From: CADEDV01 sp048498035
GTDB taxonomy: Bacteria > Bacteroidota > Bacteroidia > Chitinophagales > Chitinophagaceae
Assembly: GCA_048498035.1 (NCBI GenBank)
Contig: JBEHYT010000014.1
Location: forward strand, 47,051 to 111,050
Length of the DNA stretch: 64,000 nt
Direction of reading: 5' to 3'
The notes under the pieces are model-generated. The model saw nothing but the letters and a program-made list of their open reading frames with translations. It searched no databases and was not told the DNA's origin. The translations under genes were made by a program, and so were the position numbers. The number at the start of each line of letters is the position of its first letter. The first letter of the stretch is position 1. Below are positions 50,797-60,108 of this stretch, in pieces.

Positions 50797-53700
50797 TTAA
50801 AAATTACAACGGATCGAAAAATTATAGGTCCGTGCATTGGGATAACCGCCCAGGTCTACGCCAAAAAGCGCCGGGTTATCACCATAACTGTTGATCTCAG
50901 GATCGTACCCGGAATAATTGGTGAATGTGTAAAGATTGTTTACACCAAGCGTCAGCTTCATCGCGCTGATCACTTTACTTTTTACCGGTACCTGGTAGCC
51001 AAGTGAAATATTCTTGATCCGTACAAAACTTCCGTCTTCGATAAACCGACGTGTGAACAACAGGTTGCGGAAAAACTGGCGCATGATCTTGGGTCCCGTT
51101 GCATTCGTATTATCCTTTCCTTCTGCCCAGGCGCCATCGTATTGCGCCTGTGTGATGTTGCGAGACGTACCCAGGTTGGCATTAAAGCGGGTATTCATGT
51201 TAATGATATCATTGCCCTGTACACCATTCACAAAAATGCTCAGGTCAAAACGATCGTATTTGAACGTATTGGTAAAACCAAACGTATAATCCGGGTTTAC
51301 ATCACCGATAAAAGTTTTATCCGTAAGTGAAATAGAAGTGGGATCATTGTCCAGGTTCTTGTATTTCACTTCTCCCACCTGGCGGCGGATATAGGCATCC
51401 GACTGGAACGTGTAAATAGGATCAGCACGCACTTCTGCTTCATTGTCATAATATCCATCTTCCACATAGCCCCACAACGCGCCAATAGGTTTACCTACCG
51501 TTTGAATAAATGGAGCATCATTGGTAGAGATATTTCGTGCATACTGCTCTTTTACATCATCACCCAGGCTGAGGATCTTATTGCGATTGAACGAGATATT
51601 GAAGTTGGCATTCCACTCAAATCGTGGCGTGCTAACGGGAGTTCCTTCCAGCGTAATTTCAAGTCCTTTGTTCTCTACAGACCCTGAGTTAACCAGTTGT
51701 GTTTGGAAACCGGTTGAAGACGGGATGATCAGGTTCTGCAACAGGTTGTGCGTTACCTTACGATATACATCCACATGCAAGCCCAGCCTGTTTTTAAACA
51801 TACCCAGGTCAAGCCCCGCATTCAAGGCATCGGTGGTTTCCCACTTCAGCTTTTCATTGGCCGGACCGGAATACAGATCGTTGGCAAGACCGGTTTGTAC
51901 ACCACCGCCAAACACATAATTATATACGCTGAGCTTTGCCAGTGAAGCATAGGAACCAATTCCCTGGTTACCGGTTTCACCGTAGCTAAGGCGGAGTTTC
52001 AGATCAGAGATCGCTTTTACAGGCTCCATGAATTTCTCACTGGATATTTTCCAGGCAAGTGCTGCAGATGTAAATCCGGCCCACTTGTTATTTTCACCAA
52101 ACTTGCTGCTTCCATCACGGCGATAGGAAACCGTTAGCAGGTAACGGTCTTCATAGCTATAATTAGCCCTGGCCAGGAAGGAGATCAGCGTGCTTTGATA
52201 GCGATTGGTGATCACCGGCATCACCACCTCACCGGAGGCCAGGTTTTCATTCTTCAACAGGTCGTTGGGGAATGTTTTTGCTTCGGTGCGTTTATTCTGC
52301 CCGTTTACACGTTCGAATGTGCTGGCGCCCACCACGTTGATGTGATGCGAACCCAGCTTTTTATCAAACGTCAGGATACTTTCAGATACAAGACTGTTCC
52401 AGATATTATCTGATTTAAGCCCCCATCCTTTTACTGCAAAACCTTCATATACCGTACGCGGATAATATTGATCACGCAGGCTGGAAGCATAGTTAAACCC
52501 GAGATTCTGACGGAATTTGAATGCTTTTGAAATGGTTGCTTCTACGTAATTGGAAGAAAAAATGTTCAACCCTTTTACACGGTTCAGCACATCATTTACA
52601 TAAATAGACGGGTTGGTGATAAACGCGGATTCCCCCACACCGTCATACGCCAGTGGATCACGGATAGTAGTTGGGAAAAACAATGCAGAACGGATGATAC
52701 CCGCGCTGGCAGCATCATATTTATCAGTACCGGTTTTTACTCCGTTCGTAACGGTTTGGGCAACGGATGTACTGGTTCCCATACGGAATACTTTGCTAAT
52801 GTTCCGGTTGAGATTGATACCTACGGCAAAACGCGTATAATCTGAATTGGTAATAGTACCATCCTGGTTCAGGTAGCTGAAGGTGAGACTATGATTACCG
52901 CCATCACTGCCGCCAGAAAGGTTCACCGAATAACTTTGAGAAAGAGCGCGACGGAAGATAGCATCCTGCCAGTCGCGGTCGTTATTGATAAAATCGTCCG
53001 GTCCGGGAGCATAATAATTATGACCGGGATTATTGGGATCCGGTAGTGAATCTGCAGGATAGGGCACACGGTAATTATTTCCCTCGTATTTATTGGAATT
53101 ACTGTAAGCCAGGTTTTGGAACGCTGCGTATTCCGAGCCGCTTAATACATCAATGCGGCGGGATACTTCTGCCATACCAATATTGACATTCAGCTCTACG
53201 CGGTCTTTACCGGAGCGGCCGCGCTTGGTGGTAATTAATACCACACCATTCGCACCGCGGGAACCGTAGATAGCGGCAGCCGAAGCATCTTTAAGGATTT
53301 CAACAGATTCAATGTCGTTGGGATTGATAAAAGACAGGGCGTTAAGCGTCTGCTTCTCATCATCACCGATGGATGCGGGTGTGGAACCTGAACTGCTGTT
53401 ATTGAAGGGAACACCATCAATTACATAGAGTGGCTCCGTTCCACCCAGGAACGAGTTGGAACCACGGATGCGGATACTGATACCCGCGCCGGGCGCTCCA
53501 TCGTTTTGCGTAACATTTACACCGGCAATTTTACCCTGTAATGCCTGCAATACGTTGGTTGGCACTTCGCGGTTGAGCGCTTCGCGCCCAATTTTACTAA
53601 CGGCACCGGTCAGGTCGCCACGGCGAACTGTTCCGTATCCCACTACCACTACATCTGAAAGTGATGTGCTTAGTGAACGGAGTCTTACCGTAATTGAAGT

Positions 53701-53976
53701 TTGTGTACCGATGGAAACCTGTTGTTCTTCCATACCCACAAAAGAAAATACAAGTGTTTTTGCAGAAGCCGGCACATTGATAGAAAAGGTACCGGTTGCA
53801 CTGGTGGTGGTGGCCAGCTTGCTGGATTGAACGGCAACGGTAACACCATGAAGCGGCATTCCGCCTTCATCTGTAACCGTACCGCTGATCACGCGCGTTT
53901 GCGCATAGGCAAAGCTGGAGAAAAGAACTACTACACAGGCCATCAGGAAGTGAGGCAGTCTTGAAATTCCTGGCAT
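50797..53976 (-). CDS. susC: SusC/RagA family TonB-linked outer-membrane transporter
   Basis: 1059 residues from ATG 53976; the longer frame begins at TTG 54009, upstream of the promoter. Signal peptide FLMACVVVLFSSFAYA, then a carboxypeptidase-regulatory-like domain (ISGTVTDEGGMPLHGVTV), the plug domain (DVVVVGYGTVRRGDLTGAVS; ILKDASAAAIYGSRGANGVVLITTK), and a 22-strand barrel ending YNFSIRCNF with the terminal aromatic residue. It imports mannan oligosaccharides with SusD. First gene of the minus arm of the locus. Confidence 0.95.
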   Translation of the reverse strand: MPGISRLPHFLMACVVVLFSSFAYAQTRVISGTVTDEGGMPLHGVTVAVQSSKLATTTSATGTFSINVPASAKTLVFSFVGMEEQQVSIGTQTSITVRLRSLSTSLSDVVVVGYGTVRRGDLTGAVSKIGREALNREVPTNVLQALQGKIAGVNVTQNDGAPGAGISIRIRGSNSFLGGTEPLYVIDGVPFNNSSSGSTPASIGDDEKQTLNALSFINPNDIESVEILKDASAAAIYGSRGANGVVLITTKRGRSGKDRVELNVNIGMAEVSRRIDVLSGSEYAAFQNLAYSNSNKYEGNNYRVPYPADSLPDPNNPGHNYYAPGPDDFINNDRDWQDAIFRRALSQSYSVNLSGGSDGGNHSLTFSYLNQDGTITNSDYTRFAVGINLNRNISKVFRMGTSTSVAQTVTNGVKTGTDKYDAASAGIIRSALFFPTTIRDPLAYDGVGESAFITNPSIYVNDVLNRVKGLNIFSSNYVEATISKAFKFRQNLGFNYASSLRDQYYPRTVYEGFAVKGWGLKSDNIWNSLVSESILTFDKKLGSHHINVVGASTFERVNGQNKRTEAKTFPNDLLKNENLASGEVVMPVITNRYQSTLISFLARANYSYEDRYLLTVSYRRDGSSKFGENNKWAGFTSAALAWKISSEKFMEPVKAISDLKLRLSYGETGNQGIGSYASLAKLSVYNYVFGGGVQTGLANDLYSGPANEKLKWETTDALNAGLDLGMFKNRLGLHVDVYRKVTHNLLQNLIIPSSTGFQTQLVNSGSVENKGLEITLEGTPVSTPRFEWNANFNISFNRNKILSLGDDVKEQYARNISTNDAPFIQTVGKPIGALWGYVEDGYYDNEAEVRADPIYTFQSDAYIRRQVGEVKYKNLDNDPTSISLTDKTFIGDVNPDYTFGFTNTFKYDRFDLSIFVNGVQGNDIINMNTRFNANLGTSRNITQAQYDGAWAEGKDNTNATGPKIMRQFFRNLLFTRRFIEDGSFVRIKNISLGYQVPVKSKVISAMKLTLGVNNLYTFTNYSGYDPEINSYGDNPALFGVDLGGYPNARTYNFSIRCNF

Positions 53977-53991
53977 AAGCAATTGTTTGTT

Positions 53992-53999
53992 CAAAAGTA
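53992..53999 (-). promoter_or_regulatory. -7 element of the susC operon
   Basis: TACTTTTG on the minus strand is an exact TAnnTTTG match, 15 nt before the ATG at 53976, predicting a very short leader. This also excludes the upstream TTG start. No good TTTG at -33. Confidence 0.6.
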
Positions 54000-54185
54000 G
54001 TTTTCGCAACGATATAACTTCTAATACTATTTTATCTATTTTTAATGCATTTAAAACATGTTAGAAAAAAATGTGTGTAATTTTAATCCAACTCTTCAAT
54101 TGAATTACTAATTTCGATCACTATGAGGGGATAGCCATTTGATAATACTTTTTTATCCCGATTTTTCAACAAATTTGCTTGCCCC

Positions 54186-55061
54186 ATGCGCAATGATATA
54201 TTAAAAGAGATTACGCCGCTCACAACAAGCGATTGTTTTACTTTTTTTGATCGAAATAAAGCGCTGTTTGATTTCCCTCTTCACTATCATGAAGAACTGG
54301 AACTGAATTTTATCTCCGACGCCCGCGGCGCGCGCCGGATCGTTGGCGACCACGTAGAAGAAATCGGCGACCTGGAACTTGTCCTCATTGGCTCAAACCT
54401 TCCCCACGTATGGGAAACCCATCGCTGCCGCAGTAAAAACATACATGAAGTAACCGTACAATTTCATAAAGACCTCCTGGACGAGAGGTTTCTCCGCCGC
54501 AACCAGCTTCGTTATATCCGGGAAATGCTGGAGCGCTCCAGCCGCGGCATTCTTTTTTCCCGCGAAACCATTGAGCGGGTAAGCCCCCGGCTGGTAAGCC
54601 TGAAGAAAAAACACGGGTTCGATTCAGTACTCGAACTCCTTTCCATCTTACACGACCTTTCCACCTCTCGAAATATGCGCACCCTTTCGGATGCATCGTT
54701 CAGCAACGCCGAATCGTCTTATAACAGCAGGCGCGTTGAAAAAGTGATGGAACACATCAATTCCAATTTCGACCGGCCCATCAGCCTTTCCGAAGTAGCC
54801 CGCCTTTCAAATATGACAGAAGTATCTTTCAGCCGCTTTTTTAAGCACCGCACCGGTATCAGCTTTATAGACAGTCTTATCGAGGTACGGCTGGGACACG
54901 CGTCCCGCATGCTGATTGATACCAATGAATCGGTATCCGATGTAGCCTATAGCTGCGGATTCAACAATATTTCCAATTTTAACCGCATCTTTAAAAAGAA
55001 AAAAGGATGCACGCCAATGGAATTTCGGCGCAACCTTTCCGGAAAACGACTTTTTGTGTAA
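54186..55061 (+). CDS. AraC family regulator of the mannan locus
   Basis: 291 residues. The N-terminal cupin-like part (FPLHYHEELELNFISDARG; LVLIGSNLPHVWE) probably binds a sugar; the C-terminal double helix-turn-helix has ISLSEVARLSNMTEVSFSRFFKHRTGISF and VSDVAYSCGFNNISNFNRIFKKKKGCTP. It lies between and is divergent from susC and heads the plus-strand arm, so it is the likely local regulator. No hybrid two-component or ECF/anti-sigma pair is present. CE2 follows after 15 nt. Confidence 0.9.
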   Translation: MRNDILKEITPLTTSDCFTFFDRNKALFDFPLHYHEELELNFISDARGARRIVGDHVEEIGDLELVLIGSNLPHVWETHRCRSKNIHEVTVQFHKDLLDERFLRRNQLRYIREMLERSSRGILFSRETIERVSPRLVSLKKKHGFDSVLELLSILHDLSTSRNMRTLSDASFSNAESSYNSRRVEKVMEHINSNFDRPISLSEVARLSNMTEVSFSRFFKHRTGISFIDSLIEVRLGHASRMLIDTNESVSDVAYSCGFNNISNFNRIFKKKKGCTPMEFRRNLSGKRLFV

Positions 55062-55076
55062 TGCTCAATTAATACC

Positions 55077-56147
55077 ATGACGCTACGAAACTTAGCTTTA
55101 GCAATACTTCTACTATTGGTCGCAGGCGATACAAATGCACGGCTGGCCGACAGCACCTTCTACCCTGCCAATCACAACTACCTGCGGTATACCGGTCGGT
55201 TCGATTACTCCTCGCCCCTGCAGCCCAAATGCTGGGCATCCGGCGCCTACCTTACTATTCGGTTCAACGGCACCTACTGTACGGCTCAAATTAACGACCA
55301 GGTTCGCTGGGGCACGGTACACAATTATATAGAAATACAGGTGGACGACCAGGCGCCAAAGCGTTTGCAGCTAACCGGCAAAGAAAACAGGCTGGTGCTG
55401 GCTGAAGGATTAACACCCGGAGAACATACAATCATCATTTGCAAAAACACGGAAAGTGAAAATGGATATATCGCTTTTGCAGGTGTTACTTGTAAACAAC
55501 TCCTTAAACCAAAGGCGCCAAAACATCGCATTGAATTTATCGGCGATTCCATTACCTGCGGTTATGGTGCAGATGAATCAGAAATAAGTTGCGGTAAAGG
55601 TCAGTGGTTTGATCAGCACAATGCCTGGATGGCCTACGGACCCACTACAGCCCGCGCGTTAAATGCCGATTGGCACCTGAGTGCGGTATCGGGAATAGGA
55701 CTCATCCACAGTTGCTGTAACAAAACCATCCTGATGCCACAGGTATATGATAAAATCAACCAGGCCGGTGATTCGCTGAACTGGAATTTTAATAATTATA
55801 AACCCGAAGTGGTAACGATTTGCCTGGGCCAAAACGACGGCATCCAGGATTCAACCGCTTTTTGTACAGCTTATGTGCAGTTTGCACAGCGTCTCCGCAA
55901 ATGGTATCCCAAAGCAACGCTTGTTTTGCTGACAAGTCCGATGGCCAGCCCCGATCTGAAAAAAGCGTTGGTCAACTATACCACGGCCGTTCGCGATTAC
56001 TTTCACGCACATGGGGATCGCAACGTGGCGGCTTATACATTTACACGCCAGTCGATAAGCGGTTGTTCCAGTCACCCAACTGTAGCCGAACAACAACAGG
56101 TAGCCGGTGAACTAACACATTTCTTACGCACCCTCAAACACTGGTAA
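55077..56147 (+). CDS. CE2-type carbohydrate esterase (SGNH)
   Basis: 356 residues with signal peptide (LALAILLLLVAGDTNA). The N-terminal ~120-residue jelly-roll (YLRYTGRFDYSSPLQPKCWA) and the C-terminal SGNH hydrolase match the CE2 acetylesterase architecture. SGNH motifs: FIGDSITCGYG (Ser), GIGLIHS, ICLGQNDG (Asn), and GCSSHPTVAEQQ (His). CE2 enzymes remove O-acetyl groups from mannan and xylan, so this fits deacetylation of acetylated mannan. It is 4 nt before the DUF2961 gene. Confidence 0.88.
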   Translation: MTLRNLALAILLLLVAGDTNARLADSTFYPANHNYLRYTGRFDYSSPLQPKCWASGAYLTIRFNGTYCTAQINDQVRWGTVHNYIEIQVDDQAPKRLQLTGKENRLVLAEGLTPGEHTIIICKNTESENGYIAFAGVTCKQLLKPKAPKHRIEFIGDSITCGYGADESEISCGKGQWFDQHNAWMAYGPTTARALNADWHLSAVSGIGLIHSCCNKTILMPQVYDKINQAGDSLNWNFNNYKPEVVTICLGQNDGIQDSTAFCTAYVQFAQRLRKWYPKATLVLLTSPMASPDLKKALVNYTTAVRDYFHAHGDRNVAAYTFTRQSISGCSSHPTVAEQQQVAGELTHFLRTLKHW

Positions 56148-56151
56148 TTGC

Positions 56152-57375
56152 ATGAAACGCCTGTCTCCGATATGTTCGTTGTTATTGGTTGTTTGCGGCA
56201 TGCTGGCAGTAAATAAAGAAGCTGTTGCACAACAGTTGTATCACCTCCCCGAAAATGCCGCCTCCCGCATGATCAGTTTTGAAAATGCTACAGGTGCGCC
56301 GGGCCAGGGCGGTCTTGAAAACAATGGCGCTAAGGGACATGCTACAGAAACCATTGAGGCGGGCGGCAAACGTATCCTCGCTGATTATTCCGGATCGGGT
56401 ATTGTACAACGAATCTGGTGTACGGTGAGTGAGCGCACACCAGTAATGCTTCGCTCCCTGCGTTTGCAGCTATTTTGGGATGATGCAACTTCACCTGCCG
56501 TGGACGTTCCATTGGGTGATTTTTTTGGAATTGGTCTTGGTCAAAAACGCCCCTTTGAATCTGCTTTCTTTAGTGATCCCGAAGGAAAATCGTTCAATTG
56601 CTTTATCCCGATGCCGTTTCGGCAGCACGTAAAAATGGTTTTCCTGAATGAAAGCGCAAAACCCGTTAACCTTTTTTACGATATCGATCTGCTTGCTACT
56701 GCTCAGCCCGATACTAACGCGCTTTACTTTCATGCCTATTGGAATCGAGCCATGAAAAATCCGCCGGGAACGGATTATGAGATATTACCAGCCGTGCAGG
56801 GAAAAGGAAGATTCCTGGGAACCAATATCGGCGTTATCACAGACAGCCTCTATGGCACTACCTGGTGGGGAGAAGGGGAAGTGAAAATGTACATCGATAG
56901 CGACAGTCTTCACCCCACCATCAATGGAACGGGTACGGAGGATTATGTAGGCGCCGCCTGGGGGCTTGGCACATTTAACCACCAATACCAGGGATGCCTC
57001 GTAGCGGATGGCAAAAGCGGGTACTACGCCTTTTATCGTTACCATGTACCTGATGTAATATTATTTTCGAAGAAACTGAAGGTCACCATCCAGGAGATTG
57101 GAGGAACCGACCTTGCCACTGCGCGCAAACTGTACCAGGCACAAGTGCCCATGAAACCCGTGGTGGCCAATTCTATCCATGGTTATTTAAAACTGAATGC
57201 CATGCCGGACGCCCCGCCCATTACAGACAAGCAATTTCAACCGGGGGGCGTACTCTTTTACCGAAGCGACGATTACTCATCAACCGCATATTTTTATCTC
57301 GACAAACCAGCCAACTCCCTGCCTGCATTGCCTGGCGTTGAAGTTCGCACGGTTGGGCTAAAAGCGGTCAATTAA
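56152..57375 (+). CDS. DUF2961 / GH172-type glycoside hydrolase
   Basis: 407 residues with a signal peptide (LSPICSLLLVVCGMLAVNKEAVAQ). DUF2961 motifs are complete: ISFENATGAPGQGGLENNGAKGHA, FWDDATSPAVDVPLGDFFGIG, FNCFIPMPFRQHVKM, and NGTGTEDYVGAAWGLGTF with the conserved acidic residue pair of the GH172 active site. GH172 members characterised so far cut D-fructofuranosyl or D-arabinofuranosyl linkages. This is unusual beside a beta-mannan system; the substrate here is open. Confidence 0.85.
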   Translation: MKRLSPICSLLLVVCGMLAVNKEAVAQQLYHLPENAASRMISFENATGAPGQGGLENNGAKGHATETIEAGGKRILADYSGSGIVQRIWCTVSERTPVMLRSLRLQLFWDDATSPAVDVPLGDFFGIGLGQKRPFESAFFSDPEGKSFNCFIPMPFRQHVKMVFLNESAKPVNLFYDIDLLATAQPDTNALYFHAYWNRAMKNPPGTDYEILPAVQGKGRFLGTNIGVITDSLYGTTWWGEGEVKMYIDSDSLHPTINGTGTEDYVGAAWGLGTFNHQYQGCLVADGKSGYYAFYRYHVPDVILFSKKLKVTIQEIGGTDLATARKLYQAQVPMKPVVANSIHGYLKLNAMPDAPPITDKQFQPGGVLFYRSDDYSSTAYFYLDKPANSLPALPGVEVRTVGLKAVN

Positions 57376-57382
57376 AACAAAT

Positions 57383-58039
57383 ATGAAAAAAACCTCCCTT
57401 CTTCTACTGTTGTTAATGGCTGGCGGACTGCTGTATGCGCAGCCGCAACGATTTGCGAACGAAATTGAACAATTCAGGAAAAAAGACAGCTTACATATGC
57501 CGCCCGCCAATGAGATCCTTTTTATTGGCAGCTCGTCCTTTACAAAATGGAAAGACGTACAGGATTATTTTCCCAGCCACCCGATCATCAACCGCGGTTT
57601 TGGAGGCTCCTCGCTTCCAGATGTAATTTATTATGCAAATGATATCATCTTTCCGTATCATCCAAAACAAATCGTTATTTATTGTGGTGAAAATGATTTT
57701 TCCGCCCCCGGCGGAATAGAGCCCGAAGTAGTTGTAAACCGGGTAAAACAGCTTTATGCACTTATCCGCGAAAAATATCCCAAAATCCCCGTGGAATATA
57801 TTTCCATGAAGCCGAGCCCATCCCGCGAAGCGCTGCTCGACAAAATGAAAACCGCGAATAAAATGATCCGGAAATGGCTGAAAAAGAAAAAGCATGCACA
57901 CTTTATCAATGTGTATGATGCGATGTTAAATACCGACGGATCACTTCGCCAGGAAATCTATCTCAACGACAACCTGCACATGAATGCAACAGGCTACAAG
58001 ATCTGGCAAAAAATAATTGAGCCGTATTTGGCAGACTGA
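57383..58039 (+). CDS. SGNH/GDSL hydrolase
   Basis: 218 residues with signal peptide (TSLLLLLLMAGGLLYA). SGNH motifs: EILFIGSSSFTKW (Ser), INRGFGGSSLPDV (Gly), IYCGENDFSAPGG (Asn), and LNDNLHMNATGY (His). It is of the platelet-activating-factor acetylhydrolase-like type and lacks the jelly-roll domain of the CE2 protein. Probably a second deacylating enzyme of the locus. Starts 7 nt after the DUF2961 gene and ends the plus arm. Confidence 0.88.
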   Translation: MKKTSLLLLLLMAGGLLYAQPQRFANEIEQFRKKDSLHMPPANEILFIGSSSFTKWKDVQDYFPSHPIINRGFGGSSLPDVIYYANDIIFPYHPKQIVIYCGENDFSAPGGIEPEVVVNRVKQLYALIREKYPKIPVEYISMKPSPSREALLDKMKTANKMIRKWLKKKKHAHFINVYDAMLNTDGSLRQEIYLNDNLHMNATGYKIWQKIIEPYLAD

Positions 58040-58099
58040 GGAAATACAAATGTGCTGATTAATTCATTAATTCGGCGATTCGCTGATTCGATGGTTGAA

Positions 58100-58172
58100 G
58101 AAAATGTGCTGCTTAATTCAGGACTTCGCCAATTCGAAATAGCGACTATCAAATTAACGAATCCCTGAATCA
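58100..58172 (+). repeat. 73-bp direct repeat, left copy
   Basis: GAAAATGTGCTGCTTAAT through CGAATCCCTGAATCA; the same as 58590-58662 with four mismatches, 490 bp apart. The two copies flank the MITE-like element B. Confidence 0.88.
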
Positions 58173-58176
58173 CTAG

Positions 58177-58536
58177 TGTCCGGGAAAAATTTATTGCACA
58201 ACCGAAATTATCATTGCTTTTGAACAAGAGAATGAAATACTGTGTGAATGAATTTTTATTGCGGCCTTTGCGAAACCTTGGCGGCCTTTGCGTTACAAAA
58301 AAAGTTCTTCATAAATGCGGTATCGCAAGGAACGCCGGGAGCCGCAAAGAACGCGACGCGGTCAACCGATTTATTGATCACTAATGCCTGGATAAAATTT
58401 TATCGGATAGCAGAAATAAAGCCTCTCATTGAATAAGAGGGCTTGTTTTAAATTTGGACAAAGTGCGGGTCAAATAAGGGTTGGTATTCAGGTTAGTGAA
58501 CAGACGCCAAATTTGGATTTTTATTTTCGCCGGACA
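58177..58536 (-). mobile_element. MITE-like repeat element, copy B (360 bp, inverted relative to copy A)
   Basis: Ends are TGTCCGGGAAAAATTT at 58177 and TGTCCGGCGAAAA (complement) ending at 58536. Read on the minus strand it contains, in the same order as copy A: CAAA..ACTAA.CTGAAT, TTGTCCAAA, AAGCCC.CTTAT.CAA, GCTATCCGATAAA..TTTTATC, GTAACGC.AAGGCCGC..TTTCGC, and ATTTTTCCCGGACAC. No coding capacity. It is a decayed non-autonomous repeat. Confidence 0.65.
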
Positions 58537-58589
58537 ACAATGATTCGATGGTTGAAGAAAATGTGGAAATGTGATTAATGTGCTAATGT

Positions 58590-58662
58590 GAAAATGTGCT
58601 GCTTAATCCAGGACTTCGCCAATTGGAAATAGCGACTATCAAATTAACGAATCGCCGAATCA
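58590..58662 (+). repeat. 73-bp direct repeat, right copy
   Basis: Second copy of 58100-58172 (four mismatches), located 54 bp beyond the right end of element B. Confidence 0.88.
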
Positions 58663-58809
58663 TCAAATTGTCGAATTGGTAAGAAAGGACGCAGGAAGGG
58701 GAAAACATTGCTCCCATAGCCCTTAATACAACCAATTTGCCGCTTTGCCAGTTTGGTAACAATTTTGTGTTATAATCCCGACAACCCATTATTCATCCAA
58801 ACAAATTTT

Positions 58810-59151
58810 ATGGCGAAGTATTCAAAAAAAGCAGCCAGTAAAGTTGAGCGGGCCATGCACGAACGAAAAAAAGGAACGCTCAAAAGTGGAAGCAACGGGA
58901 AAAAAGTGACCAGTAAAAAACAAGCCATTGCAATTGGTTTGTCGGACGCGCGCGCAGAAGGCGCCAAAGTTCCCAAAAAGAAAAAAGCCGCGAGCAAAAG
59001 CGCCTCCAAAAAATCGGCGTCAAAAAAATCGGCCACAAAGAAATCCGGCACCAAAAAATCAGCGTCAAAAAAATCAGCAACGCGGAAAAAAGCAGCTCCC
59101 AAAAAAGCGGCATCCAGGCGCAAAACAAAAACAGCGCGTAAAAAGAAATAA
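58810..59151 (+). CDS. DUF6496-like protein with histone H1-like Lys/Ala tail
   Basis: 113 residues from ATG 58810. Residues 1 to ~55 (KKAASKVERAMHERKKGTLKSGS; GKKVTSKKQAIAIGLSDARAEG) match the small DUF6496 domain found in many bacterial stress-type proteins. Residues ~60-113 are repeats of KKSASKKSATKKSGTKKSA, ending RKKAAPKKAASRRKT, like eukaryotic-type H1 tails. It probably binds DNA. It has its own terminator. Composition resembles the 27-residue peptide at 29561. Confidence 0.82.
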   Translation: MAKYSKKAASKVERAMHERKKGTLKSGSNGKKVTSKKQAIAIGLSDARAEGAKVPKKKKAASKSASKKSASKKSATKKSGTKKSASKKSATRKKAAPKKAASRRKTKTARKKK

Positions 59152-59180
59152 GCCGATAAAAAACTGATCTCAAACGAAAA

Positions 59181-59209
59181 GCCCGTCTGCTATTGCAGAT
59201 GGGCTTTTT
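59181..59209 (+). terminator. terminator of the histone-like gene
   Basis: 10-bp stem GCCCGTCTGC / GCAGATGGGC (59181-59190, 59195-59204; one G-T), loop TATT, followed by TTTTT at 59205-59209. Confidence 0.92.
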
Positions 59210-59529
59210 CATGAACACTAATGCATGCCCGCGACCGGGCACGTGTTGAGGACTCTGATAAAAATTTCGGGTGCGCTTGCCGCACCTGGCAAAATAATTC
59301 CAACAACTGTGCCCTTACCCCAAAATGTGAATAAGTCGCCCGCCGCCAGCGGTGATAGTTTTGCACATCCAATAGCCCGTTGCCTTTTCGAAGCGGGGTT
59401 GCACAGAGCGGGTTTCAAATTCCACAGTTGGAAGCACCACAACTTCATTTTTGCCCTTGATTGCAGATGGCACATGCTTTGGAGCGTATGTGTTGCCAAC
59501 TATTATTCTCATTTAAAAAAAACAGTATT
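59210..59529. other. intergenic region before the DUF892 gene
   Basis: 320 bp. Reading frames are open on both strands (93-120 residues) but the translations match no known family and have no start context; no consensus promoter was found. Nothing supported. Confidence 0.4.
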
Positions 59530-60087
59530 ATGCAATCGAAAACAGCTACGGCTACTAAAAGCCGCACACGCAGCGAAGAACCCGTGATTGGAAACGGAAA
59601 GCTGGAGACATTTTTCATGGATGCATTAAAGGATATTTACTGGGCGGAAAAACATCTGACGAAGGCGCTTCCTAAAATGAAGAAAGCAGCCACCAGCGAA
59701 GCCCTCCAAAATGCATTTGAAGAACACCTCACACAGACCGAGGAACACGTTTCCCGCCTGGAACAGGTATTTGAAATGCTGGGAAAAAAGGCCCAGGCAA
59801 AAAAATGTGAAGCAATGGAAGGCCTTTTGAAAGAAGGAGATTCCATTGTGGAAGAAACTGAAGAAGGCTCGCTTACCCGCGATGCTGCCATTATCATGGC
59901 GGCGCAAAAAGTGGAGCACTATGAAATTGCTTCCTATGGCGGTTTGGTGACCCTCGCAAAAACAATGGGCCTTAATGAAGTTGCCGGAATTCTTCATCAA
60001 ACACTTGAAGAAGAAAAAGAAACCGACGAAGGACTTACCTCCATCGCGGAAAACGACATCAACTGGGAAGCCGAAGAAGAAGGATAA
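59530..60087 (+). CDS. ferritin-like DUF892 family protein (YciE/YciF type)
   Basis: 185 residues from ATG 59530; the longer frame is not family sequence. After a short basic N-terminus comes the four-helix DUF892 domain: LETFFMDALKDIYWAEKHLTKALPKM, ALQNAFEEHLTQTEEHVSRLEQVFEMLG, and EHYEIASYGGLVTLAKTMGL, with the Glu and His residues of a di-iron ferritin-like site. Members respond to osmotic and other stress. It stands among other stress-type small genes. A long hairpin terminator follows. Confidence 0.9.
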   Translation: MQSKTATATKSRTRSEEPVIGNGKLETFFMDALKDIYWAEKHLTKALPKMKKAATSEALQNAFEEHLTQTEEHVSRLEQVFEMLGKKAQAKKCEAMEGLLKEGDSIVEETEEGSLTRDAAIIMAAQKVEHYEIASYGGLVTLAKTMGLNEVAGILHQTLEEEKETDEGLTSIAENDINWEAEEEG

Positions 60088-60108
60088 CCAGGATGATTAA
60101 AGGAACAG

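Larger units (their letters stand above)
58040..58809. other. repeat-rich intergenic region
   Basis: 770 bp without a supported gene. It holds AATTCGGCGATTCG words (near 58074), direct repeats 58100-58172 and 58590-58662, the MITE-like copy B between them, AATGTG words, then about 130 bp of unique sequence before the histone-like gene. A reverse copy of the GTAACGC..GGCCGC module lies at 58261-58302. Confidence 0.6.

Noticed and set aside
54385..54696. Minus-strand ORF of 103 residues
   Set aside because: Antisense to the well-supported AraC gene of the mannan locus.
59225..59587. 120-residue plus-strand ORF and 93-residue minus-strand ORF
   Set aside because: Neither matches a family; the plus frame overlaps the DUF892 start out of frame, and both strands being open suggests composition rather than coding.
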